A stretch of DNA of 64,000 nt from Epinephelus fuscoguttatus (GCF_011397635.1 NC_064753.1:30962322-31026321), one strand, 5' to 3'; counted from the stretch's first letter, positions 9,554 through 22,700 are shown. Numbers and translations are program-made. The notes: generated by a model from the letters alone, not told the origin.

Positions 9554-11718
9554 AGTTGCTCTCAGTGGTTCCTCTTGGCTGTTTCAAAGCACTATTGCAG
9601 AATTTTTGGACGCAATTTCATATATGCCAATGTCACAGTGTATCTTAGCTGCTCTTTGTAATCATGTGTAGTTGCCATGTTTGTGTTTTTATGGTTCATT
9701 TCTAGTATATGTTAACATATGTTTTGGCTTTTCTTTGTAGTTATGTTATTTTGTGTTTTATACTGCTTGTTTTAGAGCTGTATATTTTTGTTCTGTGTTG
9801 TCTGTCTGTAACTTATGTTGCTTCCTGTCTTGGACACTCTTGAAAAGGAGAATTTCAATCTCAAGAGTTTTTTTCTGGTTAATAAATGAAAATAGAATAA
9901 ATGTAAAGAAATCATCACCTACATCTCTGATCTGTTCAAATACTGAGTGATGTTTCAATAAAGAGAGTGCAGAAAGTTCAAAGAAATGGAAATCCAGTCT
10001 GGATAACGAGCAAATGTAAAATAAAAAAAATGGCTACTGTCTTAAATTTAGTATTGCACTTCCATTAAGTTGGTGGACTCAAACGAGACACATTTAAAAA
10101 AGGAAATGGTAAAACTTGATGCAGCAAAGGCCAACATATCCTGAATTTTTGTTGAAGTGAAGCTCCAAAAACAACAACCAAGCTCCCATGATGGAACCTA
10201 TAGCATATTTTTGTTACACTTGGTATATTCCTGCATCTATTTGTGCCCTTTTCTTGTAACACAGGCACTCTGTTATATATGTATCATCCAGTGGCGTAAG
10301 GTAGCTACAATGGGCCCCAGTGCATGCTATTATGACAGGCCCAGTAGTGTACGCTAATGTGCACATATCGTCTCATCACATGATCCGAGACTTGACACTG
10401 GATAACATTAACACACATCCTAGACAGCAATCATCACTGCATGTCTGTATATATAAAAAATACTAAAGAAAATGTGAAATTATTAATTCAATTTAACAGT
10501 TTATAATAGTTTATTTGGAATGGGAATATCATTTTGTCAAAGATGATTTTAACTATTTTACAAATAAAGACAAAAACAACATGATGGAGACGGGTTTGTC
10601 GTTTTCCAGGGCACATATAGCTACCAAATGGCACCGTTTTTAATTTAATGAGAGTTCTTCTTTGAACACAGGCATATTTTGGTTGTTGGCAGTCACTCAT
10701 AAGGGTCCATTCTCCACCCAACACATTGTTGGGGGGCCCACTCTCTCTTTGGACCTCCCACCTCATGGGCCCAAGTGCAACCACACTGTCTACATTTATG
10801 ACCCTGGTGTCTTCTCTAAGCTTGTGCTTAAATAACCCCTGACACAGTTCCTCTGCAGTCACAGAAGACATTTTATACAAATCTTTTCACAGGCTGAAGA
10901 GTTCTCTGTTTCCAGTAACCTGATCTTCATGTGTAAAATTGGTGAAATTCCCCTTTAAATATGAATCTAAAACAAATATTGTCAGGTTGAAATGTATAAT
11001 GTTTACATATGGGAGAATAAAATCCAGCTTTGCACTAAAACATTCACTCTGAACTGAATGCAGCGTCAACATGAAGAACTGTTGACATGTGAAAATCAAC
11101 ACGTGCTTTGAGTTCACAGTTTTCACAGGTGACATGTTTCTAAGGAGCAACTAACAAAGTATTTGTACCCTGAACAGAAAACAGCCTCACGCACATATCT
11201 GGCTAACAGCAGCAACGCCAAAAAATAATCAATTACATGGACGCTCCCTGCTCGTTCCCCCTCAAAATGAGATCTGCTTTAATCTGACAGAATGATAAAA
11301 CACTTGTGAGTCTCTAATAAGTGTGTCCCCATCTGATGGGCCTCAGGTCCTCTTGACCCAGGGGACCAATTTGAGTGGTACACAGCACATGGTGCCCTGT
11401 GCTGAATTATCGACCCCCACCACCACCACCACTGCAGAGGGGATAAGAGGGAGGCGGATTAGGGTTCAGTTGTCTTGGCAACGTGAGATGCCATCTGTCA
11501 TGTGTGTGCTGATCCACATCGTGTAGCTGAGACATTGTTTTAATTTAATCATTTCCTTACTGCCAGACAGACCTCCTGTTAAAATACAAGAAGTCAGGCA
11601 GCATGTATTTAACAAGCAGGGCTGAGTTTTCACTGAAACTGTGGTGGAATATGTTGTGTTTAGCAACATAAAGCACAGAACTCAGAAACTGTGGATGAAC
11701 CCTTCAAGCAAAGATTTA
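9554..11718. other. Intergenic, no gene seen
   Basis: AT-rich spacer. A patch at 10287-10795 begins CAGTGGCGTAAGG and contains 'gggccc' words near both ends, which resembles decayed hAT-type repeats, but the ends do not pair well enough to call an element. No exon is recognised. Confidence 0.4.
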
Positions 11719-13194
11719 ACATTTTAGGGAAATACACTCATTCGCTTTCCTGCAAATGTCTGTATATTCAATGTAAGTCTACCTTAGCCTAGCATAACTA
11801 CTGGAGATGGGGAAACAGTTAGCCTGGCTCTGTCTGAAGGCAGAAAGTCTATTTTCTATTTGTTAAAAAAAAAAAGTGTGAAAATGCAAATCTACTGTTT
11901 TACTAGAGGTTTTTTTCCGAACGCTTCTGAGCATGAGCTGTAACTTGCTGGGAAAGACCAAGGAAAATATAAAATAAGGAGCGGTCATGACAACAGTGAC
12001 AGCATTTGAGGAGCCAGACTTGTCAGTGTCAGTTCTGCTGGAGTCAATTGGGGAGGCAGTGCAAATCACACTATGGCCCGTCATATCTTTGTTGTTTTAA
12101 CTTTTACTAAAAAATTCTTTCACCAGATTAAAAAACTCAGGTTACATGATGCTTACTGATGTTTTTTTTTTTATATCTAAATATGCATGTTTGTTCTCCT
12201 TGTTGTGTGTTTTTTAAATCTGTTGAAAGGACTTTTTTGTCAAAATTGAAACAACAAACATATGATGAATTAAAGTCTGATTTGGCGTGCCTGCCTTACT
12301 GACTCCAGTAGAACTGAAACCAAAGTCTGGCTCCTTGTCTTTCGCCGCCTTTGCTTCATGTCCTGCCGTGTTTCCACCTGACGCAACTGAGCGCCCTTAA
12401 ATTATAATGGTGACCAGCGTTAAAAGGACAGCTTTTTTCATCAGTGTCTGACGCCGCAAGTCACTGCGGCAAGCCCTGGATTTTGATGAGTTTGGAGTGA
12501 GATCAGTTTGAAGAAACATACTTTCACCAAGGAGAGAAATAGGTTGAGGAAAATCCTGTCGAGTGGTGGGTTAGCCGAGGCTTTGACACTGAAATTGGAG
12601 GCGTATAAGGTGCTTAGTACTGTCAGAGTGGTAAATTAGTAAATTGTGCTGGTGACAGTTTCTACTGATGAGTAACTAGCTTGTGTGGAGACTACTGCGG
12701 TAACACCAGCATCAGACTGTTGTCTCCAACTACATCTCATCAAACAGTTGGCTACTCACAGACAACACTCAACCCAATGATACCTGATCATTTAATGACA
12801 TATGCATAGTCTGGATAAGCAAAATCTGACCAGTGTATTGGGTCATTGATGCTCTTGGACAGGAGCTGACTGACAGGATGTGACAGCAATCAGTCTTTAT
12901 TTAGGCATTGCAAATGCTCAGGTTCAGACAAGGCTGCAAAATAATAACTACACATATCTATAAAACAAACATTTGTTTCACATGAGATAAATATACACAA
13001 ACATATTACCAAAAAAAGATTGTGCAACCTTGGGGATTTGTGTAGCACCCGTATGTGCCAGTGTGGTCTAACTATACTGGCTGTTTCCCCATGTTTCCAG
13101 TCTTTGTGCTAAGCTAAGCTAACCGGCTACCATCAGGAGTCTTGTATTTAACTCTCTGCGCCAAAAGCAAATAAGTTTATTTCCCCAAATGTCA
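11719..13194. mobile_element. DNA-transposon relic with arms of about 110-130 bp
   Basis: The left arm (11719-11840) and right arm (about 13075-13194) are inverted relatives. The left reads 'gggaaatacactcattcgct' and later 'gatggggaaacag'; the reverse complement of the right reads 'ggggaaataaacttatttgc' and later 'catggggaaacag', with 'cttagc' blocks between them. The 1.48-kb body contains a second inverted pair (12009-12067 and 12279-12336). No transposase frame survives. The family resembles a common teleost repeat, recalled from memory. Confidence 0.6.
12009..12336. repeat. Internal inverted repeat (two 58-bp arms)
   Basis: The segment 12009-12067 ('aggagccagact…', 'ctgctggagtca…') recurs in inverted form at 12279-12336, with about 15 mismatches or gaps. 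The loop between the arms is about 210 bases of T-rich DNA. This is a nested miniature element or the inner arms of the larger relic around it. Confidence 0.6.
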
Positions 13195-15583
13195 AACTTC
13201 TGATTCAATGGATGGGGCAGGTGTTGAAATTGAAGATTAGATTGAAATCTAATGAGAAGACCAAAAGAAATACTGAATTAGTCGTCATTAGTCTCTCAGT
13301 ACTTTCAGACTTCCCTAGCCCATCTGCAGCTCTCAGCCCCAAGCCTATGTATTCCAGCTGGAGATGTAAATCTTTAAAAATGGGTTAGAAATTTTAAGGT
13401 TCATCCTTTAAAATAGGCTAAATAATGCCATTAAACAGCTGGGCACTGTAGATTTTAGCATATATCGTTACTCAAACTACTCAATTACTCAGTCACTTAA
13501 AGGAGTAATTAGTGCATTTCTTAGGGACTATTTTCAGATGTGTAAGTGTGACTGACTACAAATAAGCTACAGGGTCCATGTTCATAATAAGGAACATGTC
13601 ATCCAGAGCAACACTGATGTGCTTTAACAAAAATGGAGCTCTATGGCTCAGAGGAATGAGCTCAGTGTCTGGCTACACAAAAATACTCTGCATTGTTGCT
13701 TTTGGTCTTTTTGTGAGATTTGTTGACAATAAAAAAGAAAATAAAATGAATAAAAATATGTATAAAAATCCTTGTGATGAGGACATGAATGAACTGTGTA
13801 CCTGACTGTGTTGTCTGGCTTCCTTTTACAATCCAGGCTGCGTTCCAGATGCTAAGAGGCTATTTATTAACTCTGTGGGTGCTTCTGAGTCATTGTTAAA
13901 TTGGTTTAACAGGTCTTTAAAACATCATCAGTATGTCCGCCATACCATACTTGCTCAAAGGCACATTGCCTCTGTAGCAGAGACAGGATGTGATTCACAC
14001 TCAATTTAGCACTTTCTGTCTCAGAAGCTTCTTTAAAGCAACAATTCACACAAATAACTCATCTGTGTTTTCTGTATTTTAAGGGTTGGAATTCAAAATG
14101 TTTTGAGGATATCTCACATCTAGATTATATCTGATACCCATGTAGCATGAAGCGAGACTAATGCACCAACACACACTCATTAATATTCACAATAGCATAG
14201 GTCAGATGAATGCTAACCAGTGCAAATGAGCAGGGGGGCAGCAGCGATGTGTACTGAAGGAGGGAGAGGGGAGGTGCTGATAGACGTGGTGACATGAAGG
14301 ACTCGTCCTCTGGGAGAGCACTGCAAATGAACCAGCAGCCACACCTGGGACTACACACACACACACACACACACACACAAGGTTGAGAATGATGCTGCTT
14401 TCTCTTACTATTAAAATGAAAGAAAAAAAGACACTGTATCCTTTCAAGGAAGTGTCATTACACCCCCATCCTGGCAGCAGTGATCAAAAATGTTAATAAG
14501 GAAAAAACAGCCCAAGAAATGTTTGTTATCAATACTGATGATGATCCATTTTATCTCAATATGATCTTGTAACAAGATAGACTCGAACGTCTTTTGTTCT
14601 TTATTTCTGTGCTTTAAAGCTGTACATTAGTAAAAACTGTCTGACATGATGTAATACTCTGTTTGTGTTTCTAAATCTGAATGTAAACTGTGACATAAGC
14701 TGATGTCTGAATACACATAAAGCAGCATGTCATCTGCTCTACATATGCAACCAACTGTGCACTAGTGGTGCAATTAATCATGGTTAAGAATGCCATAGAG
14801 GCTTGTGATGCAGGGATTATGTAACCCACTTGTGTAATTGACATACTAACTGTAAAAACTGAAGTCTACAGAGCCTCAAATTTAAAGCCACTATGTGAAG
14901 GATTTAACAATTTCTTACTTTGGCGCCATCTGGTGGTAGTGTTGAAAATGTTCTGTAGCAGACAACAATAGATGTCACTACCTTATCAGAGAATGTCAGA
15001 TCCTCCAATCATTACCTCTTTGCACATCATAACTTAATGCAGCATGTATGCATCTTTAAGTGGGTCCAACAGTTTCAGCGCCTCATGGCAGTGCAGGTTG
15101 GTCGTCTATCTGTAAGGACCTGCGCAGCCTCTAGGGGGCAGGAGTGTGTGCGACAGGTGTGTCTTTGTCTCTGACAGGCAGTCACTGTGTCTTTGATCCA
15201 ACCAGCAGAAAGACAAAGAAATTTGCTCTTGACATCTCTTGCTTGAATCTGTCTAATTTCTACCATCTTAAGTAAAAAATATGTTGCTATGAATTCTGGG
15301 TAAAATAAAAAGGCTGACCGAGCAACCCATGTCAAAGCACTCAGCTTCCTTCGCTCTGAGTCAGTGAACGTTTGCCGTGTGGAAGAATTCAACAGCTACA
15401 AGGATATTTTACTGGGAAGGTCAGTGATGGGTGCTATCACTGCCACTGGTGTTACTGGTCAGCTGCTGTCACTGACTGTTACCATGGAAACATGGTTCTT
15501 TGTCCTGAGTTAACAATAGGTTTACAGTGAGTCAGTCTTTATTTTTGTGGAACTGTCTAACTTGCATCAGACTAATCTAAGAG
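13195..15583. other. Intergenic, no gene seen
   Basis: No exon is recognised. It contains a (CA)n tract at 14353-14379 and otherwise unique AT-rich DNA. The segment around 14,885-15,060 carries the words 'gccactatgtgaagg' and 'ggcgccatctggtgg', typical of fish miniature elements, but no paired ends were found. Confidence 0.45.
14353..14379. repeat. (AC)n microsatellite
   Basis: About 13 uninterrupted AC units. Confidence 0.95.
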
Positions 15584-15900
15584 CAAAAGTGACAGTTCAC
15601 CTCAAAATCAAAAATCCATATTCTTCCTCTTACCTGTAGTGCTGTTTATCAATCTAGGTTATCTTGATGTGTGTTGCAGAGTGTTGGGGACATTTGCCGT
15701 ACAGATGTCTGCATCCTCTCCAATGTAAAGAAAATACATGGCACTGGGCTTGTGTTGCTCAAAGTGGCAAAAAAAGAAAAGAAAACAAATTAAAAAACTT
15801 AAAAAAAACCCCCTCAACAGCAGTGTACTTTCGTGATCATGATGCAGTTACTCAAGAAAATCTACATAACTTGTTGTGAGCAGTTTCATGAGGGAACAAT
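15584..15900. repeat. Dispersed teleost repeat fragment
   Basis: The stretch opens with 'caaaatcaaaaatccatatt', then 'cctcttacctgtagtgctgt' and a block ending in 'gtgttgctcaaagtggcaaa', followed by an A-rich run. I recall this order from an abundant fish repeat, but there is no second copy in the window, so the call rests on memory. Confidence 0.4.
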
Positions 15901-15954
15901 TTTCTCTCTATCAAACTACACCCATCAACCGCATCATTCAACCTGGTCTCACTC

Positions 15955-16365
15955 AGAAGTCGTTGAAATCCGGTGCTTGGGCAGCGATATGCAAGTAGTG
16001 TGGGTGGCAGCGCTGGTAGACGGGTCCAACAACCATCGACTTTCACCTGGGAGAGCAGTGTTTGCATCCCATAAGATTCTTAAGCCAAACCCTTAAACCA
16101 CGTGTGTTAGTTGTTGCAGGAAAAAAAAAAGTCAATTTGTGGTGTTGTACCAACATAGTGCGTTTATTTTGAAAGAGAATGTATGTAAATGTTAAATTTC
16201 CTGTGAAAACAGAAGTGTATTTTCAAAGAAGACAACAGGCAGAACTTAACACAACATCCCAGAACGTCAACATCTGACGCACCCAGGGTATCTTTCGTAT
16301 CTGAACGTGGAGGGTCCATGAACAAACGTCGATATGTGACAAGGTCAGAGTGAGAATGTGTTGCA
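15955..16365 (+). repeat. Dispersed repeat family R1, copy 1
   Basis: This segment is clearly related to 30680-31290 in the same orientation. Shared blocks include 'gtggtgttgtaccaacatag', 'gtaaatttcctgtgaaaac' and 'cagagtgagaatgtgttg'. No reading frame is retained. It could be the remnant of an LTR or other retroelement; no terminal structure was identified. Confidence 0.75.
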
Positions 16366-17603
16366 TCATCGCACAAAAGGAAGTGTGCATCTACTCATGG
16401 ACGAGAGGCACAACATCCTCCTCTGCTGAGCTGTAACACCAGCTAGCTTAGCGGTGCTAGGTGAACTTTCTTCTGCACAGTGTATAGTTGGCAGGTGAAG
16501 TTCAGTACAAAGAAAGCAGTATAAATAATTTCTGATTTTCCACAGACCAGTGTAAAACAGGCTGTCTCTGTGAAACCAGCCTCTCTGGCTATAAGGGTCC
16601 ATACAGACTTCAGTCAGGGGAGAAAAGATTTGATGCCCTCAAACTGCAAATAATTCCTGAAATTAATTTATATTTGTGCTTGATATGCGCTTAATTTATT
16701 TCCTCAACCTCGTAAATTTTGCAAACATATTTAAACACATGAACAAAAACTATAGGAACAAGTCATAACAACAGTACAAAAACTCTCCACTGCAACAGAC
16801 AGACAAAGCCTGTTTTTGATGAATGGTTAAAATAAATGAGACACATTACCTCTTTTTAATCTTCAGACTCAAGGAATAAAAGTTGGTCAGAGGAGTTTTA
16901 TGAAGTCTGGTTTCTTTTTTATGTATAAAGACAGAAACATGAAGTGATATTTTAAAATTAAAATGTATTGTTGCACTTGTGTGGTATTTTATTTCTACTT
17001 TGATAGAAAACACACACACCCATTGAACACAACGTTCTCATGATGAGTTCAACGTAATCTTGTAAAATGTACTTTCGGCGAGAAACGAATAAATACAGCT
17101 GTTTAAAGGAGAAATTTGTTGATGTTTTCGCTGCGTTATTATATATAGTAAAAAGGGTTTTTGCTCATTTTTTAAAGATGTTTTTTTATCTTAAAGAAGG
17201 TTTTGTTAAAGCCTGTTTATTTATATATTGTTGTAGTATTGAATTTGTGCTCATTCAAAGGTAGTGTAATGAAGGACTGAGGGACTTTAAAACTGTTCAT
17301 TTTTTTTATAATGTAGATTTCTGTGTTTCCCTAGCACCAAAGAAGAATAAATACCTACTCAAAAACAAAAGAAACACAATACAAAAATAAAATGATATCA
17401 GTTTCCCTTTGGGCACCAAAAAATGCAAAGTTTTCTACTAAACTTTTCTCACCTGAAACATGACAAAGAAAATCAAACAAACCGATATGATGTTTCTTTT
17501 CTCTCTCACCTCTTACATATCCTCTGTTGTTGTTTTTTTTAAAAATACGCTTAAAGCACTTTTGTTAAAATGTCAACCCCATGGTTATTTAATTTTATTT
17601 TGT

Positions 17604-17626
17604 AAAAAAAAAAAAAAAAAAAAAAA
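17604..17626. repeat. Homopolymer A run
   Basis: Twenty-three A residues, followed within 60 bases by T- and A-runs. This is low-complexity DNA. Confidence 0.9.
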
Positions 17627-17984
17627 TTTGTCCTGTTTTTTTTTTTTCTTTTTTGTCCTGTTACTAATTGTAAAAAAAAAAATTGTTGTTGAGATATTGT
17701 TGTTTCAGATGCAAGCAAATGTTTCCTCTGATGAGTTTTTGTAAATCGTAATGAGAAATAAAGTTTAACAAAAAACAACAACAAAAAAAACCTCTTACAT
17801 ATCCTCAGTTTTCTGTCTACCTTGTAAACCGACACCTCAAACTTGCAGGCGTGTTCAGGAGAGTGTGTTATAAAGTGACGGCAGCCTCCACCTTGTTCCA
17901 GTGGTGTGTGTGTGTGTACTTACATGTGTGTGGAACCTGAGGGCGGTGAACATCTGGCTGAGAGTGATGTGTGCATGTGTGTGA

Positions 17985-18066
17985 GAGGGAAACTGCGGCC
18001 GAGAAGATACTGAGAGGAAACTTTTATGATAAAGGAAGCCTTGTGAAGAACCTGCTGTTCGCGTTT
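17985..18066 (+). other. Possible non-coding first exon of gas2
   Basis: A purine-rich, less AT-biased segment ends at a strong donor (…GCGTTTG|GTAAGTATG) about 5.6 kb upstream of the gas2 start codon and on the same strand. GAS2 genes commonly have 5' untranslated exons. No direct evidence of transcription is available. Confidence 0.2.
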
Positions 18067-19499
18067 GGTAAGTATGTTTCTGCACGACAGAGCTTCTGTG
18101 CGTTCTTGTAACATTTATGAATGTAACGTTACAGATGTTGCAGATGTGGTCGATTATGATGAGGGTAAAAACACACTGTAATTATGAAAATGTATCTCTT
18201 GTATTGAACTTAACGTTTTTGTTATAATGTGAAATGTTATTATTTCTTTAGTTTATGACACAGCAGTAATAGATTTAAATATAACTGGTTTAAATATATG
18301 AAAAAGTGATCACATAAAGTAGTTTTTCCATGTATTTTACATCAGAATTTAACACTTATTATTGTTTCAGTAGTGTTTTTCTGTAATTTAACGTAACTAA
18401 CCGATTTAAAGCACTCTGGATGTTTTGTTTTTCATTTTTGCACTGTTAATAATCTTTTTATACACATGTAGTCGAGGAAAATGTTAAAAATGTACAGTAC
18501 ATCAGCACAGAAATGAATCCTCCAACATGCTCATGATGTAAAAAGAAAAGTTGAGTCAGATCTCCCTCAGTGAACAGACTATTCAGAGGAGATCACTGTT
18601 TATTTCATTTACCTCACAATAAAACAATCACTGAGAAGGATTTTATTTTTGTAAATCTCTGTGCCAAAACTGTATTTTATTGTGTTTTACTGGAGCTGGA
18701 GTGCAGCGAGTCGACACTGCTCAGAGTGCAGCAGGCGATGGACCTTTCCATCCTGTGTTGATGTGAGGTTTATTTAGTCTAGAAGCAGCAGAAGGAAAGC
18801 TACAGGGTGAGAGCACCACTATAGCTGGAGCCTACACCTCAACTATGCTGCTGTGTGCATTCAATACCTTTTATACATTCACCAGTTTTACATTGTGTCT
18901 TTTAAGATGTTACAAACTGACTCCTAGGACAGCAGACTGTTAGTTCAAAGCTGATGGAGAAGCTGCAGCTACAAGCAGTGTTGCTGGTAATCTACTTGAT
19001 GTTATTAGTGAGGTTTTATGAAGAGGTTTTTTGACAGAGAGTTGTTACTGAGCAGGCTTTGGAGAGAAAAGCAGGATGTTATAATGTTTTACATTTCTAG
19101 AAACATATTTCAGAGTAGCAAAGACAAGCGCTGTGCCTGTCATATAAGGAAACAGAAGTCTGTCAGCTAGTTGTGAAGTTAGTTGTTTACCGAACACGAG
19201 CTTTGGTTTCATTATCTGCAGATACTCCGTTACAGCTGTGCTGAAGGCCACATGCAACCAAATCATCAATCACTGTGTCATCTTACATACGCACAGTACA
19301 TGTTCAGGTATTTAAGCTCAAATTTTTCAGGTACACAGGTGTGTAATTTGAGCTGTTTCCCCCTCACAGCCGGTTTGACTGTAAAGACATTCACTTTTAT
19401 CACAAAAACAAAATTAAAGGCAGTGAAATACCACTTAAGCGAAAATGGTTGTGCTGAGTAAATGAGGTGGAATAGAAACACTGACACATGCATGAGCCT

Positions 19500-19523
19500 G
19501 TGTGTGTGTGTGTGTGTGTGTGT
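19500..19523. repeat. (TG)n microsatellite
   Basis: About 12 TG units. Confidence 0.9.
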
Positions 19524-20053
19524 TAGCACCAGTGTCAGTGTGTGATGTGTTTACAGACATGGACCCTCGGCTCAGCAGGAGCATAAAGGCTCCTAGTGTC
19601 TCAGAGCTAGGCCAGTAGGTGACCTTTGCCTTCCCTTCCCCTGCAGAGCCATCCTGTAGCAGAGGTGTGAATGTTGCACCTGGATGTTTTGTTAGAGACA
19701 GGCACTCTCATGCCCTGCTGGTCAACCTGTAAACCAGCCTCAAACTTGGCAGGCAGCCCTTCTTTACATTTACCTTGTCTCTGTCCCACGTCTGCATGAT
19801 GTGTTCACAAAAGGCCCTTTTCACTACTTCCAGTCAAAACCGTGCATCTGCAGCATCCTCACATTTATCTCACACAGCCTGAACGCAGGAGTCACTGACA
19901 CACATTAATGCATGTTTGTCAGTGACCTACTTCGTCTGTGATCATGTGAGAGGGCTTTGTCAACTGCGTCAAGCTGGTATGAGTTAACTTTATCAACACA
20001 ATACACCTGAACTTGACATGATGATGCGTAACAGTGAGCTACAGGTACTTCAA

Positions 20054-20736
20054 AGGTCCAGTGTGTCAGATTTAAGGGGATATTTTGGCAGAAAATAAAT
20101 ATATAAGATGTTTTCTTGAGTGTATAATCGACTGAAAATAAGAATGGTGTTTTCATTACCTTAGAATGAGCCGTTTATATCTACACAGGGAGCGAGACCT
20201 TGTCCATAGAGATCACCATGTTGCACCGCCATGTTTCTACAGTATCCCAGAATAGACAAACCAAACACTGGCTCTAGATAGGACCATTTGCATTTCCGCG
20301 TCAGCCACTGTAGTCAGCAACCTCTGTGTGAAGTGAGGGTTGAAAAAACACTGATTTTTTTTTAACATGAAACTGCTTTATTCAAGGTTTTGAATAAAGT
20401 TGTGATCTATACAAACAGACTTGATGGGAGAAACTTTGACCCATGCTTATGACCATTTTGGAGACGGGACATTGGCAATGCAGATGGTGAGGTGGAAGTG
20501 TGATTGTAGAAACTGTCTGTCTTTTTTTGCGCACACCATTTTTGGCCTTTGCCCGTACATACATTTTTAGTTTGGGTCCTATGCATTGTTTTACAAATGT
20601 TTTGGAGAGGAAGAGACCTCCCTGTAAAAAACCTCCTGAGCAAAGAACGCTGAAGGAAATCTAACTGGAGGAAGCTTTAGCTGGTTGTATTCGCCAATAC
20701 TCACCACTAGATGCTCTTTAATCTTACACTGTTCCT
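20054..20736. mobile_element. AGGTCC miniature element, copy B, with nested insert
   Basis: The left end is AGGTCCAGTGTG preceded by TCAA (a decayed TTAA); the right end is …GTTCCT followed by TTAA. The outer body matches copy A ('ggctctagataggaccattt'). The middle, about 20395-20600, is an extra block ('cttgatgggagaaactttga', 'gcccgtacatacat') that also occurs in the composite at 53154-55279. The insertion therefore predates dispersal of this subfamily, or it was acquired twice. Confidence 0.75.
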
Positions 20737-20740
20737 TTAA

Positions 20741-22489
20741 TGCAAAACGCAGGTGTTATACAACTAAATGAGCTCAAAAAGCCAGCTGTTTTGCAGCCTG
20801 TCCGAATCCCAAGCATCTGCCCTCCAGGTGATTATTTTCATAAAGATAAAGTCTTTATCAGAGATAAGATTTTTATTAAAGAAACTGGTGGCGGTGGCAG
20901 CGTCGCTCTGACCACCACTATGGTCCAGACTGAAATATCTCAAAAACTTTTGAATGAATTCTCATGGAAATTTGTACAGATATGTTTTGTCCCCATACAA
21001 TGAGTCCTAATGGGTGTTGTTTTTGGCATTGATCCTCTGACTTTTCCTCTAGCGCCACCATCAGGTTGATAGTTGTAGTTTTTAGTGAAATGTCCCAACA
21101 ACTTCTGGATGTTTTGCCATGAAATGCTGATACAGATCTTCATGTTCCCCTCAAGATGAACTGCATTAACTTTGGTGATTGCCTTGCTCTCCATTTAACA
21201 CCATTGAGGTTTCAGTCCAATACTTTGATTTCTGACCAAATACCTGCAAAACTGGTGACGCTCTCATCAGCCTCAGCTGCACATCAGGTTTAGTGCTAAT
21301 GAGTGAATGTTTACATACGCACACACTAACTATAAAACTATATTTGCTAAAAAGAATGTGAGCATCGTTACTCACATTAGCATTAAGCTCAAAGCCTAAT
21401 CACAATCATAATCATCACAACAAACGATAAAATAGTTGCTGCCATGAAAACTTCTAAAATATTCTCAAAGTATTATGAGCCTCTGTGCATCCTCTGTGTT
21501 CTCACCATGTGAAGCCTTAAAATCCACAGATTTGTTGCTCAAACTAAACCTCAGATCATATTTCATGACTCACCAGTATCTAAAACAACACGACGCCACC
21601 ATTGCTTTAAGGCGGTGCTGTTTTCGGTCCGTATGCCGGCTCAGTCTTGTTACTTTACAATGAAACTTGAGTCATCTGGCACAAACCGAGCCTCTTTTTC
21701 TCTACTGTATATTATTTAGCAGACCCAGTGTGACCTGCTGCATGTGTTGTTGTCTTAATTCCAGCTGACTATCAGCAAGTATTACTGGCAGTCAGAGCAT
21801 GTCTCTGCATGGGGCTGAGCTTTATGATGGAGACTGCTCTGGGAACAGGACAAATGAGCCATATAGCAGCACCAGGAGACTGGCTCAGGGCTGTAGCTGT
21901 ACATCTTATTAAACCTGCAGTCAGTCAGTTTAATCCCTTTGATTAATGACTGTGTGTATTGTGGTTGCGAGTGTGTGGACGCCAGTGTATAAAATGTGGT
22001 GTTGTATTGTTGCTTTTGTACATATGTGAGAGAGCTCTGTGTTTTCACTGCACTATAATTACTCTCAAAAACCATTACGTTTTAATTATTTATTGCTCTC
22101 TTGAAGGATCGCTGTGGATCTTTTTAAGGCACCTTTTTATGTTTGATAATCTTCCTTCACAGCTCAGTGAGTCTGAAACAGAAAGAGGGAATTTTGCACA
22201 AAATGATTTTGGAAAATACCCACTTTTTGGCTAATTCCAGTTGCTGAAGCTTTATATTTCTGCATTAAAAGAGGGATTTGTTTCCCATCTCATACACTGA
22301 AGACAGGGATCTCTTTAAAGACAGTATGAAGGGCCCAGGCTCAGCGGCCCAAGGGCTCAGAGGGCCCCAAAGCTAGAGCCTCTGCATGAGTTTCTGTTAA
22401 TAACTTTGGATTTCTTATCAAAAAGCATAGTCACCATCATGATTTTTAGAGTGTTTCAGTCCTCTCAGTTTATCTGCAGGACTTTCAGC
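20741..22489. other. Intergenic, no gene seen
   Basis: Around 20,880-21,280 a segment resembles diverged transposon DNA ('tggtccagactgaaatatct' and 'aacttctggatgttttgcca' word order, known in fish repeats), but no ends can be defined. No exon is recognised. Confidence 0.45.
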
Positions 22490-22700
22490 CCCGTTTCCAC
22501 CAAGCAGTACGGTACGGTTCAGTTTGGTACACCTTTTTTCCATTTTCGCTGTGAAAAGTCGTGGATGGTACCCATGGAATCTTTCCATACTGTCCCCATT
22601 TTTGGTCCCCCCTCTGTCGGGGTACCTAGCACACAGATCTGGTACTAAAAGGTGGAGCTGTTAACACTGCAGTCTGTTGATTGGTCAGTAGAGGATGGTC
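22490..22700. mobile_element. DNA-transposon 5' fragment
   Basis: The segment begins GTTTCCACCAAGCAGTACGG and repeats GGTAC words; I recall this as the end of an abundant non-autonomous fish element. The matching inverted end was not found downstream, so the copy appears truncated. Exact right limit uncertain. Confidence 0.5.

Larger units (their letters stand above)
16366..20049. other. Intergenic upstream of gas2, no coding exon seen
   Basis: AT-rich, with a poly(A) run at 17604-17626 followed by T-runs, and short GT tracts near 17,905 and 19,500. A possible non-coding first exon of gas2 lies near 17,985-18,066, annotated separately. No protein-coding exon is recognised. Confidence 0.45.

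Noticed and set aside
10287-10795. Possible hAT element starting CAGTGGCGTAAGG
   Set aside because: The right-hand end pairs poorly with the left and no 8-bp duplication is visible.
14885-15160. Miniature-element-like words 'gccactatgtgaagg' and 'ggcgccatctggtgg'
   Set aside because: No paired inverted end or target duplication could be found.
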